Program-made: the position numbers and the translations under genes
Source: Archangium minus
GTDB lineage: Bacteria; Myxococcota; Myxococcia; Myxococcales; Myxococcaceae
Length of the DNA stretch: 64,000 bases
Direction of reading: 5' to 3'
Assembly (NCBI RefSeq): GCF_044360475.1
Contig: NZ_CP043494.1
Span: 4,898,001 to 4,962,000 of the forward strand
The notes under the pieces: model-generated
The model's input: only the letters and a program-made list of their open reading frames with translations
Database searches by the model: none
Told to the model about the DNA's origin: nothing
Shown: piece after piece, positions 19,401-29,971 of the stretch
Layout: each line of letters starts with the position of its first letter
Numbering within the stretch: the stretch's first letter is position 1

Positions 19401-20037
19401 GGAGAAGATGGGGGAGATCAACCTCACCGCCATCGACGAGCACACGGAGCTGTCGCAGCGCTCGGAGTTCCTGCTGACGCAGAAGAAGGACCTGGCGGAG
19501 TCGGTGGAGAAGCTGCAGGAGGCCATCCGCCGCATCGACGCATCGAGCCGGGAGCGCTTCAAGCAGACGTTCGAGATCGTCAACGAGAAGTTCCAGGCCA
19601 TCTTCCCGCGGCTGTTCGGTGGCGGCCGGGCGAGCCTGGTGCTGACGAACGAGGTGCAGGGTGGGGAGCCCGGCGTGGAGATCGTCGCGCAGCCGCCCGG
19701 TAAGAAGCTGCAGAGCATGAACCTGCTGTCGGGTGGTGAGAAGGCGCTCACGGCCGTGGCGCTCATCTTCGCCATCTTCCTCATCAAGCCGACGCCCTTC
19801 TGCCTCCTGGACGAGGTCGACGCGCCGCTGGATGAGGGCAACGTGGGTCGCTACAACGACATGGTGAAGGAGATGAGCAAGCAGTCGCAGTTCATCCTCA
19901 TCACCCACAACAAGCGCACCATGGAAGTGGCGGACACGCTGTACGGCGTGACCATGGAGGAGCCGGGTATCTCCAAGCTGGTGAGCGTGAAGCTGCGCGA
20001 GGCCAAGGCCGCCAACGACAACATCACCGCGGCGTAG
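16435..20037 (+). CDS. smc: chromosome segregation ATPase SMC
   Basis: SMC forms the bacterial condensin with ScpA and ScpB and compacts and segregates chromosomes. The 1200-residue protein has the N-terminal MRIKRLDITGFKSF, Walker A GPNGCGKS (31-38), a first long coiled coil (about 170-500), a hinge (about 525-660, GIFGLVADVI...AVEAVLGERLQ), a second coiled coil, and the C-terminal signature LLSGGEKAL (about 1096) with Walker B and D-loop FCLLDEVDAPLDE. Length and order are standard. CGGGAG lies upstream of the ATG. An inverted repeat follows the stop. ScpA and ScpB are not in the window. Confidence 0.97.
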   Translation: MRIKRLDITGFKSFMERSVFTFDDGVTGIVGPNGCGKSNVVDSIRWVMGEQSAKNLRGRGMEDVIFNGSESKPPLSMAEVSLTFHVDETDTLPAHLSGLSEVTVTRRLFRSGDSEYLINKTTCRLLDITELFLGTGVGTKAYSIIEQGRVGLIVSSKPEDRRHLIEEAAGVTKYKSRRKAAERKLEATQANLLRVTDITSELERRLESLSRQAKKAEKYKKLKTRMREIELHSASHRFLALHAEAKLLQEKLGSVGAEEREGLEKMRELELVITNRRTSLEAETESLQKLSADVHTMESALQRADQDLAYWRKDLEETTARVAQSETELNALKARQAEVAETMASREAELSSIAGSWKEDEVAMKVAQEELRRVSQLQTEISLRLEQERAALVTVASRLANHESNLVNLARQKTDLEARRARNRAEADALREQEKQLEDARQHVARRVEDSRHLSLELAERKGHEEEALMRTRQAFMENEVQVIGLREELSDKRSRLASLEALQKDYEGFDKGVRAVMVRAGEEARTQGIFGLVADVISTTPRFERAVEAVLGERLQHVVVESRDKGVELVEYLKDAAEGRGSFLPVPSPERVPSVVQPDMSRPGVLARALDEVTCEESLQPVVKLLLWDVVIVEDIASAKAYAEAEGGNCCTLVTLDGEVFRPDGTIIGGEREGAAVGALQKKREIAELAAEVTRVEERYNEILTRHYTLQKQMGDSEDVLRGLAKNQHAEELSLASQEKDLHKASEDLARVRDRLRALDAEEAQLTQMYDGLAHEEENSRGEVAHGQADREGREERVKQLVGELESLRQRAETATSNLTSLKVKVAAGGERGESARKELESLLAQKEEMAGRVRKLESTVRDGSARVEEFQRRITETEAERAKKAEELRLASEVLEARRTAHTTASGEVREQDNVLRELRTKLDGLTQGLSQITLREREIALELEHLVAGIRERHGTELQEEVHRYHMLPSLSEEAEQELKDLRAQVEKMGEINLTAIDEHTELSQRSEFLLTQKKDLAESVEKLQEAIRRIDASSRERFKQTFEIVNEKFQAIFPRLFGGGRASLVLTNEVQGGEPGVEIVAQPPGKKLQSMNLLSGGEKALTAVALIFAIFLIKPTPFCLLDEVDAPLDEGNVGRYNDMVKEMSKQSQFILITHNKRTMEVADTLYGVTMEEPGISKLVSVKLREAKAANDNITAA

Positions 20038-20059
20038 TCACCGCCCCTCGTGGGGCCCG

Positions 20060-20105
20060 CAAAGAAGAAGGCGCGGAACCTGATTTCAGGTCCCGCGCCT
20101 TCGTC
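20060..20105. terminator. bidirectional terminator between convergent genes
   Basis: GAAGGCGCGGAACCTGA and TCAGGTCCCGCGCCTTC pair over 17 positions with one mismatch around TT (20067-20102). On the minus strand it is followed by TTCTTTG, ending the lipoprotein gene; on the plus strand TTCGTCGTTTC follows, ending smc. Confidence 0.7.
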
Positions 20106-20139
20106 GTTTCAGGCCCGAGTGCTTAGGCCGGAGCGCGGA

Positions 20140-21327
20140 CTACTTGCGCTCCTTGGGGCAGGCGCCCTGGTCGGCGGCGAGGCGCTTCTGGGCGTTGTTC
20201 AGGTCCTGCTCGGTGTTGCCGATGACCACCTGGGTCTTCGTCTCGACCTCGGTCCAGGCCGGATCCTTGGCCTTGAGCTCCTGGGCGAGGGCCAGGGTGG
20301 CCTGGTCGACCTTGAGCTGGGAGTCGATGGCGTTGACCCAGCTCTGCGCGGAGTCGACGAGCGCCTTGCACTTGGCCTTCAGCTCGTCGACCAGCTTCCA
20401 GTCCTTGGTCTTCTGGTACTTGGTGACGATGGCGTCATAAGCCTCGGCGGCGTTGGCGCGGGAGCCGAAGGCGATGGCGGCCTCGGCGGAGCGCTGGTTG
20501 CGCACCAGCTCGAGCTGGAAGAAGCGCAGCTCGGGCGGCAGGTCCGCGGCGGGCTGTGCGGCCCGCGAGTTGAAGTGGACGAAGCGGTAGGGGAACTTCA
20601 GCTGATCCACCTCCAGCTGCGCCGGCACGGCCATCATCTTGGCCTGGAGGCAGGCGGCGAGCTGGTCACCCTCGGGGGTTCCCACCGGATCGAACGTGAT
20701 GCTGGTGGCGGTCGCCGAGCCCTTCGCCAGGTCCACGTTGGCCTTGAGGATGGGCGCGGTCTTCTCGCCGAAGCCCGCGTAGCACTCGCACCAGGAGGAC
20801 TGAGCGAGCCGCACGTTGCCCGAGAAGTCAGAGCCCGGGTTGATGCCGAACTTGACGCTGGGGCTGTTGGCCGCCTCGTGGATGAAGGAGCTCTCGGACT
20901 CCACCGGCTGCGCGCCCTTGGGCAGGGCGGTGATGGGCACGCGCGCGTTCACCACGTTCTGCACGCACGTGGTGCCCTCGGGGGTGAGGTTCTCTCCGGA
21001 GACGGCGTGGGTGCCGCCCTGGTCGTTCACGGTGGTCTTCACGAGCACCCGGGTGGTGTCGGCGCCACCGCGGGACTTCGGGTCCACCAGGCACTCCATC
21101 ACCTCGGGACGGATGGAGAGCATCGCGCCCACGAGCACGCCCTGGTTGACGGGCTGGGGCAGGGTGAGCGGCTTGGACTGGCACACCGCCAGGTCGAACG
21201 GCGGCTGGTTGGTGATGCGCATCCGCTCTTCCTTGGTGGTCGGGCCCTGCTGCTTCTGGGCCTGATCCTGGGTGGCACAGCCACCCGCGGCGAGGAGGAC
21301 GGAGGCGATGGCGAGACGGCGCATCAT
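20140..21327 (-). CDS. cysteine-containing lipoprotein, unknown function
   Basis: The protein from the ATG at 21327 has 395 residues and starts MMRRLAIASVLLAAGGC, a lipoprotein signal; GGGAG lies 8 bases upstream. The mature part has about nine further cysteines (for example SSWCECYAG, TTCVQN, QGACPK) that could form disulfides in the periplasm. The N-terminal half resembles a TonB/AgmX-type C-terminal fold in its alternation, but I cannot assign a family. The C-terminal 130 residues are helical (AAEAYDAIVTKYQKTKDW). It starts 37 bases after the FHA activator gene and is probably cotranscribed with it. Confidence 0.75.
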   Translation of the reverse strand: MMRRLAIASVLLAAGGCATQDQAQKQQGPTTKEERMRITNQPPFDLAVCQSKPLTLPQPVNQGVLVGAMLSIRPEVMECLVDPKSRGGADTTRVLVKTTVNDQGGTHAVSGENLTPEGTTCVQNVVNARVPITALPKGAQPVESESSFIHEAANSPSVKFGINPGSDFSGNVRLAQSSWCECYAGFGEKTAPILKANVDLAKGSATATSITFDPVGTPEGDQLAACLQAKMMAVPAQLEVDQLKFPYRFVHFNSRAAQPAADLPPELRFFQLELVRNQRSAEAAIAFGSRANAAEAYDAIVTKYQKTKDWKLVDELKAKCKALVDSAQSWVNAIDSQLKVDQATLALAQELKAKDPAWTEVETKTQVVIGNTEQDLNNAQKRLAADQGACPKERK

Positions 21328-21364
21328 GCTTGGGAGCTCCCTTGGGGTTGGAACAGCGAGGGCC

Positions 21365-22753
<1,389 letters not shown>

Positions 22754-23196
22754 TGGCGTAGACCCTCCACCCGGGCGGCGGACGGGTAGCTCCGCCTGCG
22801 ACGCGGGAGTTTCCTGTTTATGGGTCTTGGTGGGGCTTGGGCAAGCTTTAGTGCTCTCTCGGTGAGGCTATTCAAGGGATGAGGCGCTCGGTGAAGTCTC
22901 TCTCATGCAAGAGGACGCGGAGCCGAACCGGGGTGGGGGAGAATCGCACGTGGGCGTGCGCCTGCGGCAGAGCGGAGCAACTCGCTCATCCCACCACTGT
23001 TTCCCAGTGAAAAGTTTCCCTCCGTGCGGGACCGCTCGCACAGACAGTCTGACCAGCCGCTTGGCAAGCTGCGTCAGCGCGTCAGGTTCCAAGTTTGGGA
23101 TTGGCGAACCGTCTGACACACCGCGCCGCAAAGGGCGGCGAGCAGGACGGCGCACGTGGAGTCCAGCCCCGGGCGTGCGCCATCCGCCCCGTGTTG
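22754..23196. other. 443-base intergenic region upstream of the FHA activator
   Basis: No gene is supported here: the frames present are short and low in coding character. It must hold the promoter of the activator gene. I looked for -24/-12 sigma-54 elements (GG-N10-GC) and a sigma-70 pair and found none convincing. Confidence 0.5.
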
Positions 23197-23631
23197 CTAG
23201 TACCGGGCGGGCGAGTCGCTCGCCGGGAAGGACTCCTTGGACTCCTCGTCCACGATGTCGTCGTTCTCCCGGCCACCGGACTTCACCTGCGCGTTGGTCT
23301 GCGCTCCGGCGGAACGGGCCTGCTGCGACTTGCCCTCCGCCGCCAGCTTCCTCCCGCCCTTCTTTCCGCTGACCTGGGCGCCGCTGTCGGCCTGGACGCC
23401 CTCGGTCCGGATCAGCCGCGCGCCGAGCAGGTTCTTCGCGCGCTCGGCCAGATCGCGCTGGGCCTCCTGGTAGTCACGGAAGAAGTCCACCAGCTCCTGG
23501 TCACCGTTCTGCTCGGCGTCCTGGATGTACTGGCCCACCTCCGAGGCCCCCTGGAGACAGTGGTAGAGCACGCTGATGACGTCGTAGTTCTCGTCCTTCG
23601 TGCCCGTGACCTGTTCCCCTGCCTCTGCCAT
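23197..23631 (-). CDS. small helical protein with C-terminal SFPASDSPARY motif
   Basis: The protein from the ATG at 23631 has 144 residues; GGAGGTGG lies 5-10 bases upstream. Residues about 15-70 form amphipathic helices (YDVISVLYHCLQGASEVGQY) similar in style to ferritin-like four-helix proteins. A Lys/Gln/Ala-rich linker follows. The end, ESKESFPASDSPARY, matches a short motif seen at the termini of many small bacterial proteins of unknown function. There is no signal peptide. It follows grxC by about 106 bases, which may suggest a stress role. Confidence 0.75.
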   Translation of the reverse strand: MAEAGEQVTGTKDENYDVISVLYHCLQGASEVGQYIQDAEQNGDQELVDFFRDYQEAQRDLAERAKNLLGARLIRTEGVQADSGAQVSGKKGGRKLAAEGKSQQARSAGAQTNAQVKSGGRENDDIVDEESKESFPASDSPARY

Positions 23632-23737
23632 CGTCCACCTCCGTGCGTGAGGGTTTGCTCCGGGCAACCTGCTCACGGCCAAGAGGGGGTGCTCATGGAG
23701 CTCGGCTGGCCGCCTGCTCCATGTCACCGCCGAGGAC

Positions 23738-23992
23738 TCAGGCCAGCATCGGATCGAGCCTGCCCTCGCTCTCCAGGCGGGCCAGGTCGCTGTAGCCGCC
23801 CACGTGGGTGTCGCCGATCCAGATCTGCGGCACGGTCCGCTGGCCGCCGCTCATCTCCACCAGCTTCGAGCGCATCTCGTCGTTGCCGGTGACGTCCAGC
23901 TCCTCGTACTTCACGCCCTTGCGCGTCAGCAGATCCTTCGCCCGGACGCAGTAACCGCAGTAGGTGGTGGTGTAGATTTTGACGGGCTTCAC
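23738..23992 (-). CDS. grxC: glutaredoxin 3-like
   Basis: The 84-residue protein has the dithiol active site C12-G-Y-C15, the cis-proline motif TVP (53-55) and GGYSDL for glutathione binding. It reduces disulfides or deglutathionylates proteins in the cytoplasm. The start is a GTG at 23992, preceded by GGGAGGA. Length and motifs are standard. Confidence 0.93.
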   Translation of the reverse strand: MKPVKIYTTTYCGYCVRAKDLLTRKGVKYEELDVTGNDEMRSKLVEMSGGQRTVPQIWIGDTHVGGYSDLARLESEGRLDPMLA

Positions 23993-24071
23993 GCGTGTCC
24001 TCCCTCGTGTCTTCCCCCCAAACTAAGAGGGAAGGGGACTCCGTGCCACCTGACGGATGCCCGCTGGCTGC

Positions 24072-24118
24072 TCGGAAACGCGAACGGCCCCCGATTCCAC
24101 AAGGGAACCGGAGGCCGT
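24072..24118 (-). terminator. terminator after groEL
   Basis: On the minus strand ACGGCCTCCGGTTCC pairs with GGAATCGGGGGCCGT (15 positions, two G-T pairs) around CTTGT, followed by TCGCGTTTCC. It lies about 50 bases after the groEL stop. Confidence 0.65.
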
Positions 24119-24168
24119 TGGGAGAACCGGAGCGCGGCGGGTGCCACGCTCCGATGCTCGGGCAGGCA

Positions 24169-25821
<1,653 letters not shown>

Positions 25822-25865
25822 GTTGATTGATTCCTTGTGGGTAAAAGGGGAGAGGAGAAGCGGGA

Positions 25866-26156
25866 TTACTTCTCGACCACGCCGAGCACATCCTCCTCAC
25901 GCAGGATGAGGTGCTCCTCGCCGTCCAGCTTGATCTCCGTGCCCGCGTACTTGCTGAAGAGGATGGTGTCGCCGGCCTTGATGTCCAGCGGGCGCACCTT
26001 GCCGTCCTCGAGCACCTTGCCGTTGCCGACCGCGACCACGTGGCCCTCGAGCGGCTTCTCCTTGGCGGTCTCCGGGATGTACAGACCACCCTTGGTCTTG
26101 TTCTCCTCGGCCACGCGCTTGACGATCAGACGATCCTGCAGGGGACGAATCTTCAC
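25866..26156 (-). CDS. groES: co-chaperonin GroES
   Basis: GroES caps GroEL. The start is the GTG at 26156, giving the family N-terminus (M)KIRPLQDRLIVKRV and a normal length of 96 residues; AAGGAG lies 7 bases upstream. The mobile loop (EENKTKGGLYIPETAKEKP) and C-terminal segment are typical. It is the first gene of the groES-groEL operon. Confidence 0.97.
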   Translation of the reverse strand: MKIRPLQDRLIVKRVAEENKTKGGLYIPETAKEKPLEGHVVAVGNGKVLEDGKVRPLDIKAGDTILFSKYAGTEIKLDGEEHLILREEDVLGVVEK

Positions 26157-26235
26157 GGTTTGTCTCCTTCCGATGAGGCACTCCAGGGAGCGGAGCACCC
26201 GTTGGGGTTGGAATAGGGCTTCGGGGCCCAGGCGA

Positions 26236-26262
26236 TTGGCACTCGCACCTCATGAGTGCTAA
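26236..26262 (-). promoter_or_regulatory. CIRCE operator (HrcA site)
   Basis: TTGGCACTC and GAGTGCTAA are separated by 9 bases, matching the CIRCE consensus TTAGCACTC-N9-GAGTGCTAA with one change. It lies just after the predicted transcription start and 80 bases before groES, the usual place for HrcA repression released by heat shock. hrcA is not in the window. Confidence 0.95.
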
Positions 26263-26278
26263 CCACCAAGCGCGCGGG

Positions 26279-26306
26279 ATAATAACCAGCGAAGTTGACC
26301 CGTCAA
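26279..26306 (-). promoter_or_regulatory. sigma-70 promoter of groES-groEL
   Basis: On the minus strand TTGACG (26301-26306) and TATTAT (26279-26284) are 16 bases apart. Transcription would start near 26272, just upstream of CIRCE. Confidence 0.85.
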
Positions 26307-26513
26307 GCGAGCCCATACCCGAGGGCCGGCCGGCGCCAACCCCCCGTCACAACTTGGTTTTTCGACTCTGTCTTCCCGTGGACGTCCCATACCGGGAGAG
26401 CGTCCGGGGGAGCCGTTTTTGGCAGTCACCCGGGGCGAGTGCCAGCGTAAGTGCCCGGAATGATTGGAGGTCTTTTTGCGGAGAGTGGGGGGCCGTTGGT
26501 AACTTTTTCATGG

Positions 26514-26542
26514 CGTCCCCGGCCCGTTCTTCCCCGGGGACG
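26514..26542 (+). repeat. leader hairpin upstream of the 197-aa gene
   Basis: CGTCCCCGG and CCGGGGACG pair perfectly over 9 bases around an 11-base loop. The hairpin ends 17 bases before the ATG and leaves GAGGGAGG free. It may stabilise the leader. Confidence 0.4.
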
Positions 26543-26559
26543 AGGGAGGTCGAGAGTCC

Positions 26560-27153
26560 ATGAGTCAACTGGTGACGGCCCCGTCGTTGAAGGAGTTCTT
26601 CAAGGCGCTGTTGGAGGAAGTCATTCGGCGCCAGAAGATCGCGGTCGCGGAGACGACCGAGTTCTATCTGGTGAACCTGCTGGCCGAGTTCGCCTGCTCG
26701 GACAACCTGTTCAGCAAGGGACAGGACGGGCGCCAGGAGCAGGAGCCGCTGGCCATGCTGTACCACCGCGCGCTCCAGCAGCAGCGAGACGAGCGCATCC
26801 GGACGCTGCGGCGGCTGGGGGATGTGTCGCTCTACCAGGCGGGCTTCTTCTCGGGCGCGCTGCGCGAGGGCCCGGTGGGGCAGGACTACTACATCCAGAT
26901 GGGCGGGGCGGCGTATGCGCAGGTGGCGGACCTGTCGCCCGCCGCGGGCTTCGCTGGCGTCTACCGCGAGCTCTGCGCGAAGTTCCGCGCGTTGGTGGAT
27001 GTGCTGGAGGAGATTGCCGCGCGAGGGCTGGTGCAGAACGGCCCTACGGGCGCCCTCAAGGTGTACGAGAGCTGGGTGCGCACGGGCAACGATCGGCTGG
27101 AGCAGGTGCTCGTGGACGCCGGGATGGTGGTGCCCAAGGGTCTGCCGAACTGA
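26560..27153 (+). CDS. conserved-looking hypothetical protein (197 aa)
   Basis: The cytoplasmic protein is mostly helical, with no signal or membrane segment and no motif I recognise. Typical stretches are EVIRRQKIAVAETTEFYLVN and AAGFAGVYRELCAKFRALVD. GAGGGAGG sits about 10 bases before the ATG. A second unknown gene follows after 16 bases, suggesting an operon and joint function. Codon use matches neighbours. Confidence 0.8.
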   Translation: MSQLVTAPSLKEFFKALLEEVIRRQKIAVAETTEFYLVNLLAEFACSDNLFSKGQDGRQEQEPLAMLYHRALQQQRDERIRTLRRLGDVSLYQAGFFSGALREGPVGQDYYIQMGGAAYAQVADLSPAAGFAGVYRELCAKFRALVDVLEEIAARGLVQNGPTGALKVYESWVRTGNDRLEQVLVDAGMVVPKGLPN

Positions 27154-27169
27154 GCCGGGGAGCCACCGC

Positions 27170-27811
27170 ATGATCAGCCGCGTTCAGGCGCACCTGGAGG
27201 CGATCTACGGAATTACCTGCGCCGCTCAGGCGGAGGGCTTCGTGGTGGATAGGGAGGCCGCCGTCCAGCTCGGCGCCAGCGGGCGCGCCGACGAGGAGCT
27301 GTTGGTGCTCGCGGGGGAGGGGGAGCTGGAGCTCGCCCTCTACCTCTCTCCCTCGCTCCTGCACCGCCTCAAACCCTACGAGAGCGGCCCGGTGGCTTCG
27401 ATGCTGGAGCGTGAACTGGATGGCTTCTGCCAGCTCGCCGAGGGCGTGTCCCACTTTGTCTATGTGGTGCACACGGCCATACATGAGCGTACCGTGTCCC
27501 TGCTGGAGCTGGAGGCCCAGGCGGAGGTGGACAAGTTCGCCCTGTGCCTGCTGCACCGGTGGGGGGACGGCGTAGGGACGTGGGCGGAGGAGCTGCGGCG
27601 GCGGCTGTTTGACCGGGTGTCCTACCGGGAGCGGCTGACGCAGGCGGAGCGCTGGCGGTATGAGGAGGCCAATCGGCTGTCGCGCAACTTCTGCTCCCGG
27701 CTGATGAGGCACGTGGCGGGCCGGAGGCTGGAGCGGCTGTTGTCCGACTTGCGTTACGCGTACCGGTTGGGCGCAGAAGCCAAGCTGCGCCACTTTGCTC
27801 AAGTCTCCTGA
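27170..27811 (+). CDS. hypothetical protein (213 aa), partner of the preceding gene
   Basis: The start is the ATG at 27170 with GGGGAG 8 bases upstream. The protein is acidic in its first half (DEELLVLAGEGELELALYLS) and very basic and Arg-rich at its end (LRHFAQ preceded by many R). It contains VSHFVYVVHTAIHERTVSLL and EVDKFALCLLHR, perhaps a metal- or ligand-binding core with several His. No family is recognised. It is probably translated from the same message as the 197-residue protein. Confidence 0.78.
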   Translation: MISRVQAHLEAIYGITCAAQAEGFVVDREAAVQLGASGRADEELLVLAGEGELELALYLSPSLLHRLKPYESGPVASMLERELDGFCQLAEGVSHFVYVVHTAIHERTVSLLELEAQAEVDKFALCLLHRWGDGVGTWAEELRRRLFDRVSYRERLTQAERWRYEEANRLSRNFCSRLMRHVAGRRLERLLSDLRYAYRLGAEAKLRHFAQVS

Positions 27812-27847
27812 ACGCGGGGGCCGGGCATCGGTTACCTTGTGGGCGTT

Positions 27848-28327
27848 ATGCCCCGTGAGGCGTCCGCCGGAGGAGTCGTTGTCCGAGAGCAGGGGAGCGA
27901 GCTGGAGGTGGCCGTCATCCGGCCCCACGGTCGCTCCCTGTGGGCGCTTCCCAAGGGACACGTGGACCCCGGGGAGTCACCCGAGCAGACGGCCGTCCGT
28001 GAGGTGTGGGAGGAGACGGGCCTGAAGGCCACGCTCGTCGCGCCGCTGGGGGAGATCCGCTACGTCTACCAGTTCCGCGGCCAGCGCATCTTCAAGCGCG
28101 TGCACTTCTTCCTCTTCCGTTACCAGTCGGGGGTGCTGGGAGACATCCAGCACGAAGGTCACCGGGTGGAGGTGGACGAGACGCGCTGGGTTCCGCTGGC
28201 TCGGGCCGCGGCCATGCTGGGCTACAAGGGCGAGAAGGCCATCGCCGCGCGCGCGGCCAGGATGCTGCTGCGCGCGGGGGCCACCCTCGCCCTGTCCGGG
28301 GTACGCCCGGAGGGCTCCGGGGACTAG
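27848..28327 (+). CDS. Nudix hydrolase
   Basis: The 159-residue protein has a perfect Nudix box GX5EX7REUXEEXGU from Gly37 to Leu59 (GHVDPGESPEQTAVREVWEE then TGL). The fold hydrolyses nucleoside diphosphates linked to another group. Architecture is like the MutT/Ap4A-type enzymes, but the substrate cannot be read from sequence. The ATG at 27848 is chosen over an in-frame GTG 9 bases upstream. Its last 4 bases overlap the stop of rpoZ on the other strand. Confidence 0.92.
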   Translation: MPREASAGGVVVREQGSELEVAVIRPHGRSLWALPKGHVDPGESPEQTAVREVWEETGLKATLVAPLGEIRYVYQFRGQRIFKRVHFFLFRYQSGVLGDIQHEGHRVEVDETRWVPLARAAAMLGYKGEKAIAARAARMLLRAGATLALSGVRPEGSGD

Positions 28328-28572
28328 GCGCCGTTGGCCTTCTGCTCGGCGGAGGAGTACTTGCCGGTGAGGGCTTCGCGCACGTCACGGTCGAACTTCA
28401 CCCGGCCGGTGGCGACCTCGCGAAGCGAGAGCACGGGGGGCTTGTTCTTGGAGATGTCGATGATGGGGCGGGCGCCGGCCATGAGCTGACGGGCGCGCTT
28501 GGCCGCCAGCAGCACGAGCGCGAAGCGGTTATCGACCAGGGGGAGGCAGTCTTCGACTGTGACGCGAGCCAT
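28324..28572 (-). CDS. rpoZ: RNA polymerase omega subunit
   Basis: Omega stabilises beta-prime in RNA polymerase and contributes to the ppGpp site. The 82-residue protein starts MARVTVEDCLPLVDNRFALV and has the conserved RARQL and REVATGRV segments. It is convergent with the Nudix gene (4-base overlap) and has its own promoter. gmk is not adjacent. Confidence 0.95.
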   Translation of the reverse strand: MARVTVEDCLPLVDNRFALVLLAAKRARQLMAGARPIIDISKNKPPVLSLREVATGRVKFDRDVREALTGKYSSAEQKANGA

Positions 28573-28613
28573 GGTGGAAAAGGTCCTTCGCTGGGTTCTG
28601 CGGTAAGGGAGTG

Positions 28614-28642
28614 AACCTAAAGAGGGACCCCCATCGAGTCAA
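28614..28642 (-). promoter_or_regulatory. probable sigma-70 promoter of rpoZ
   Basis: On the minus strand TTGACT (28637-28642) and TAGGTT (28614-28619) are 17 bases apart, about 40 bases before the rpoZ ATG. Confidence 0.6.
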
Positions 28643-28738
28643 GGAAGGATGGCGTCGCCCTCCAGTCCAAGAGAGAGGTCCGGGCGCCTGAGTGCCCGTA
28701 TGGTAGGCTGTGCGGCTCTGAACGGGGGGTACTGGTCG

Positions 28739-29965
28739 ATGCTTGGAGTCCCATCCGAAGACACTCTGCCCCGGCTCTGGTCCACACCGACCCACGAGGA
28801 ACTCGACGCCATCGTGCGCGTGACGGATCCGGTCGTCCGCAACCTGCGCATCACCCAAGCGTACCACGCGCTGACGGTCGCGCTCTCCGGCCTGCTCGGG
28901 GTGAAGAACGTCAGCTGGTGTGCCTATGCCACGTGGGCCTCCAAGACGGCCGGCGTCTTCATCCGCAAGGACGAGATCCCGGACCTCCTCGGGAACTTCC
29001 TGGAGCGGGCGGATGCGACGACGCGCGGCTTCAGCAACCAGCAGCGCTTCCAGACGCAGACGCGGAGCCTGGAATTCAGCCTCCCGAGGTTCGGCCTTCA
29101 GCCGGTGCTCACTCGCACCATCGAGCGCATCGCGGACGACATTGCCCACCACATCGCCCGGGGCAACCTGCTCGTCTTCGAGGAGCTTGGCCCCTTCTAC
29201 GTGGAGATGCTCGCGCGATTCGGTGGCGGTGCACCCCCCGATCAGGACGCGCTGAACGGGCTCCTGGCGCGCCTGCGTCCCGGGCCGGTGGACGAGGGAG
29301 GCCAGGAACTGCTCATCCGCGCCGCCACCCACTACCACCAGGCGCTGCACGCACAGGAGCCGAAGGCCCGCGCGGAGCTGCTCTTCCTGGCCAATTCGCT
29401 GGTCGGGTTCCACGAGCAGGCACGCCTGCAGGGGCCCATCCTCGACTCCCTGAACGCCCCCTTCCGGGACGTGTTCCTGCACGAGCTGTCCGTCTCCTCG
29501 GGACTGCGGGCCTCCGGGCAGGGGGCGTCGGGGCAGCTCCGGGGGGGGGCCGGCCTGGCGATCCAGGAGCTGTCGCTGCGCTCTCTCTTCGAGCCGCTCG
29601 CCCGGTGGCTCGAGCGTTTGTGGCGCGAGCTGTCCACGCGGGCCTTCATGCAGCTCGAGCTACCCGACGCGGCACTCAAGATGGGCGAGGACATCCCGGC
29701 GCTCACCGCCGAGCGGGACTTCCCTCCCGAGCTTCAGACGCTCTCCCATCCGGAGCTCCTGGCGCTGCTCGCCCGGGTGGACCGGACCCTCAACGATACC
29801 CAGGGGAGCGCCGCGCGGGACTGGGGCAACCTGGACGATCGGATGAACTACATCGTCGATCTTTTCCGCACGCGGCAGCAGGATCGACTCCTCTACGATC
29901 AGCCCTTCACATACCTCCAGGTGGAAGCCTTCCGGCAGGGGCGGGTGCCTCACGGGCGGCTCTGA
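28739..29965 (+). CDS. uncharacterised 408-aa protein
   Basis: The ATG at 28739 is preceded by GGGGGG 10 bases upstream; in-frame ATGs at 28649 and 28700 are less supported. The N-terminal third (ITQAYHALTVALSGLLG, VSWCAYATWASKTAGVFIR) resembles a segment I have seen in unannotated actinobacterial and myxobacterial proteins; I cannot name a family. The rest is helical, with a Gly/Ser-rich loop about residue 260-275. There is no signal peptide. The following binding-protein gene starts 6 bases later, so the two are probably cotranscribed. Confidence 0.8.
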   Translation: MLGVPSEDTLPRLWSTPTHEELDAIVRVTDPVVRNLRITQAYHALTVALSGLLGVKNVSWCAYATWASKTAGVFIRKDEIPDLLGNFLERADATTRGFSNQQRFQTQTRSLEFSLPRFGLQPVLTRTIERIADDIAHHIARGNLLVFEELGPFYVEMLARFGGGAPPDQDALNGLLARLRPGPVDEGGQELLIRAATHYHQALHAQEPKARAELLFLANSLVGFHEQARLQGPILDSLNAPFRDVFLHELSVSSGLRASGQGASGQLRGGAGLAIQELSLRSLFEPLARWLERLWRELSTRAFMQLELPDAALKMGEDIPALTAERDFPPELQTLSHPELLALLARVDRTLNDTQGSAARDWGNLDDRMNYIVDLFRTRQQDRLLYDQPFTYLQVEAFRQGRVPHGRL

Positions 29966-29971
29966 GCCAAC

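Noticed and set aside
22754..23196. Small frames in both directions upstream of the FHA activator
   Set aside because: They have no ribosome sites, atypical composition and no motifs.
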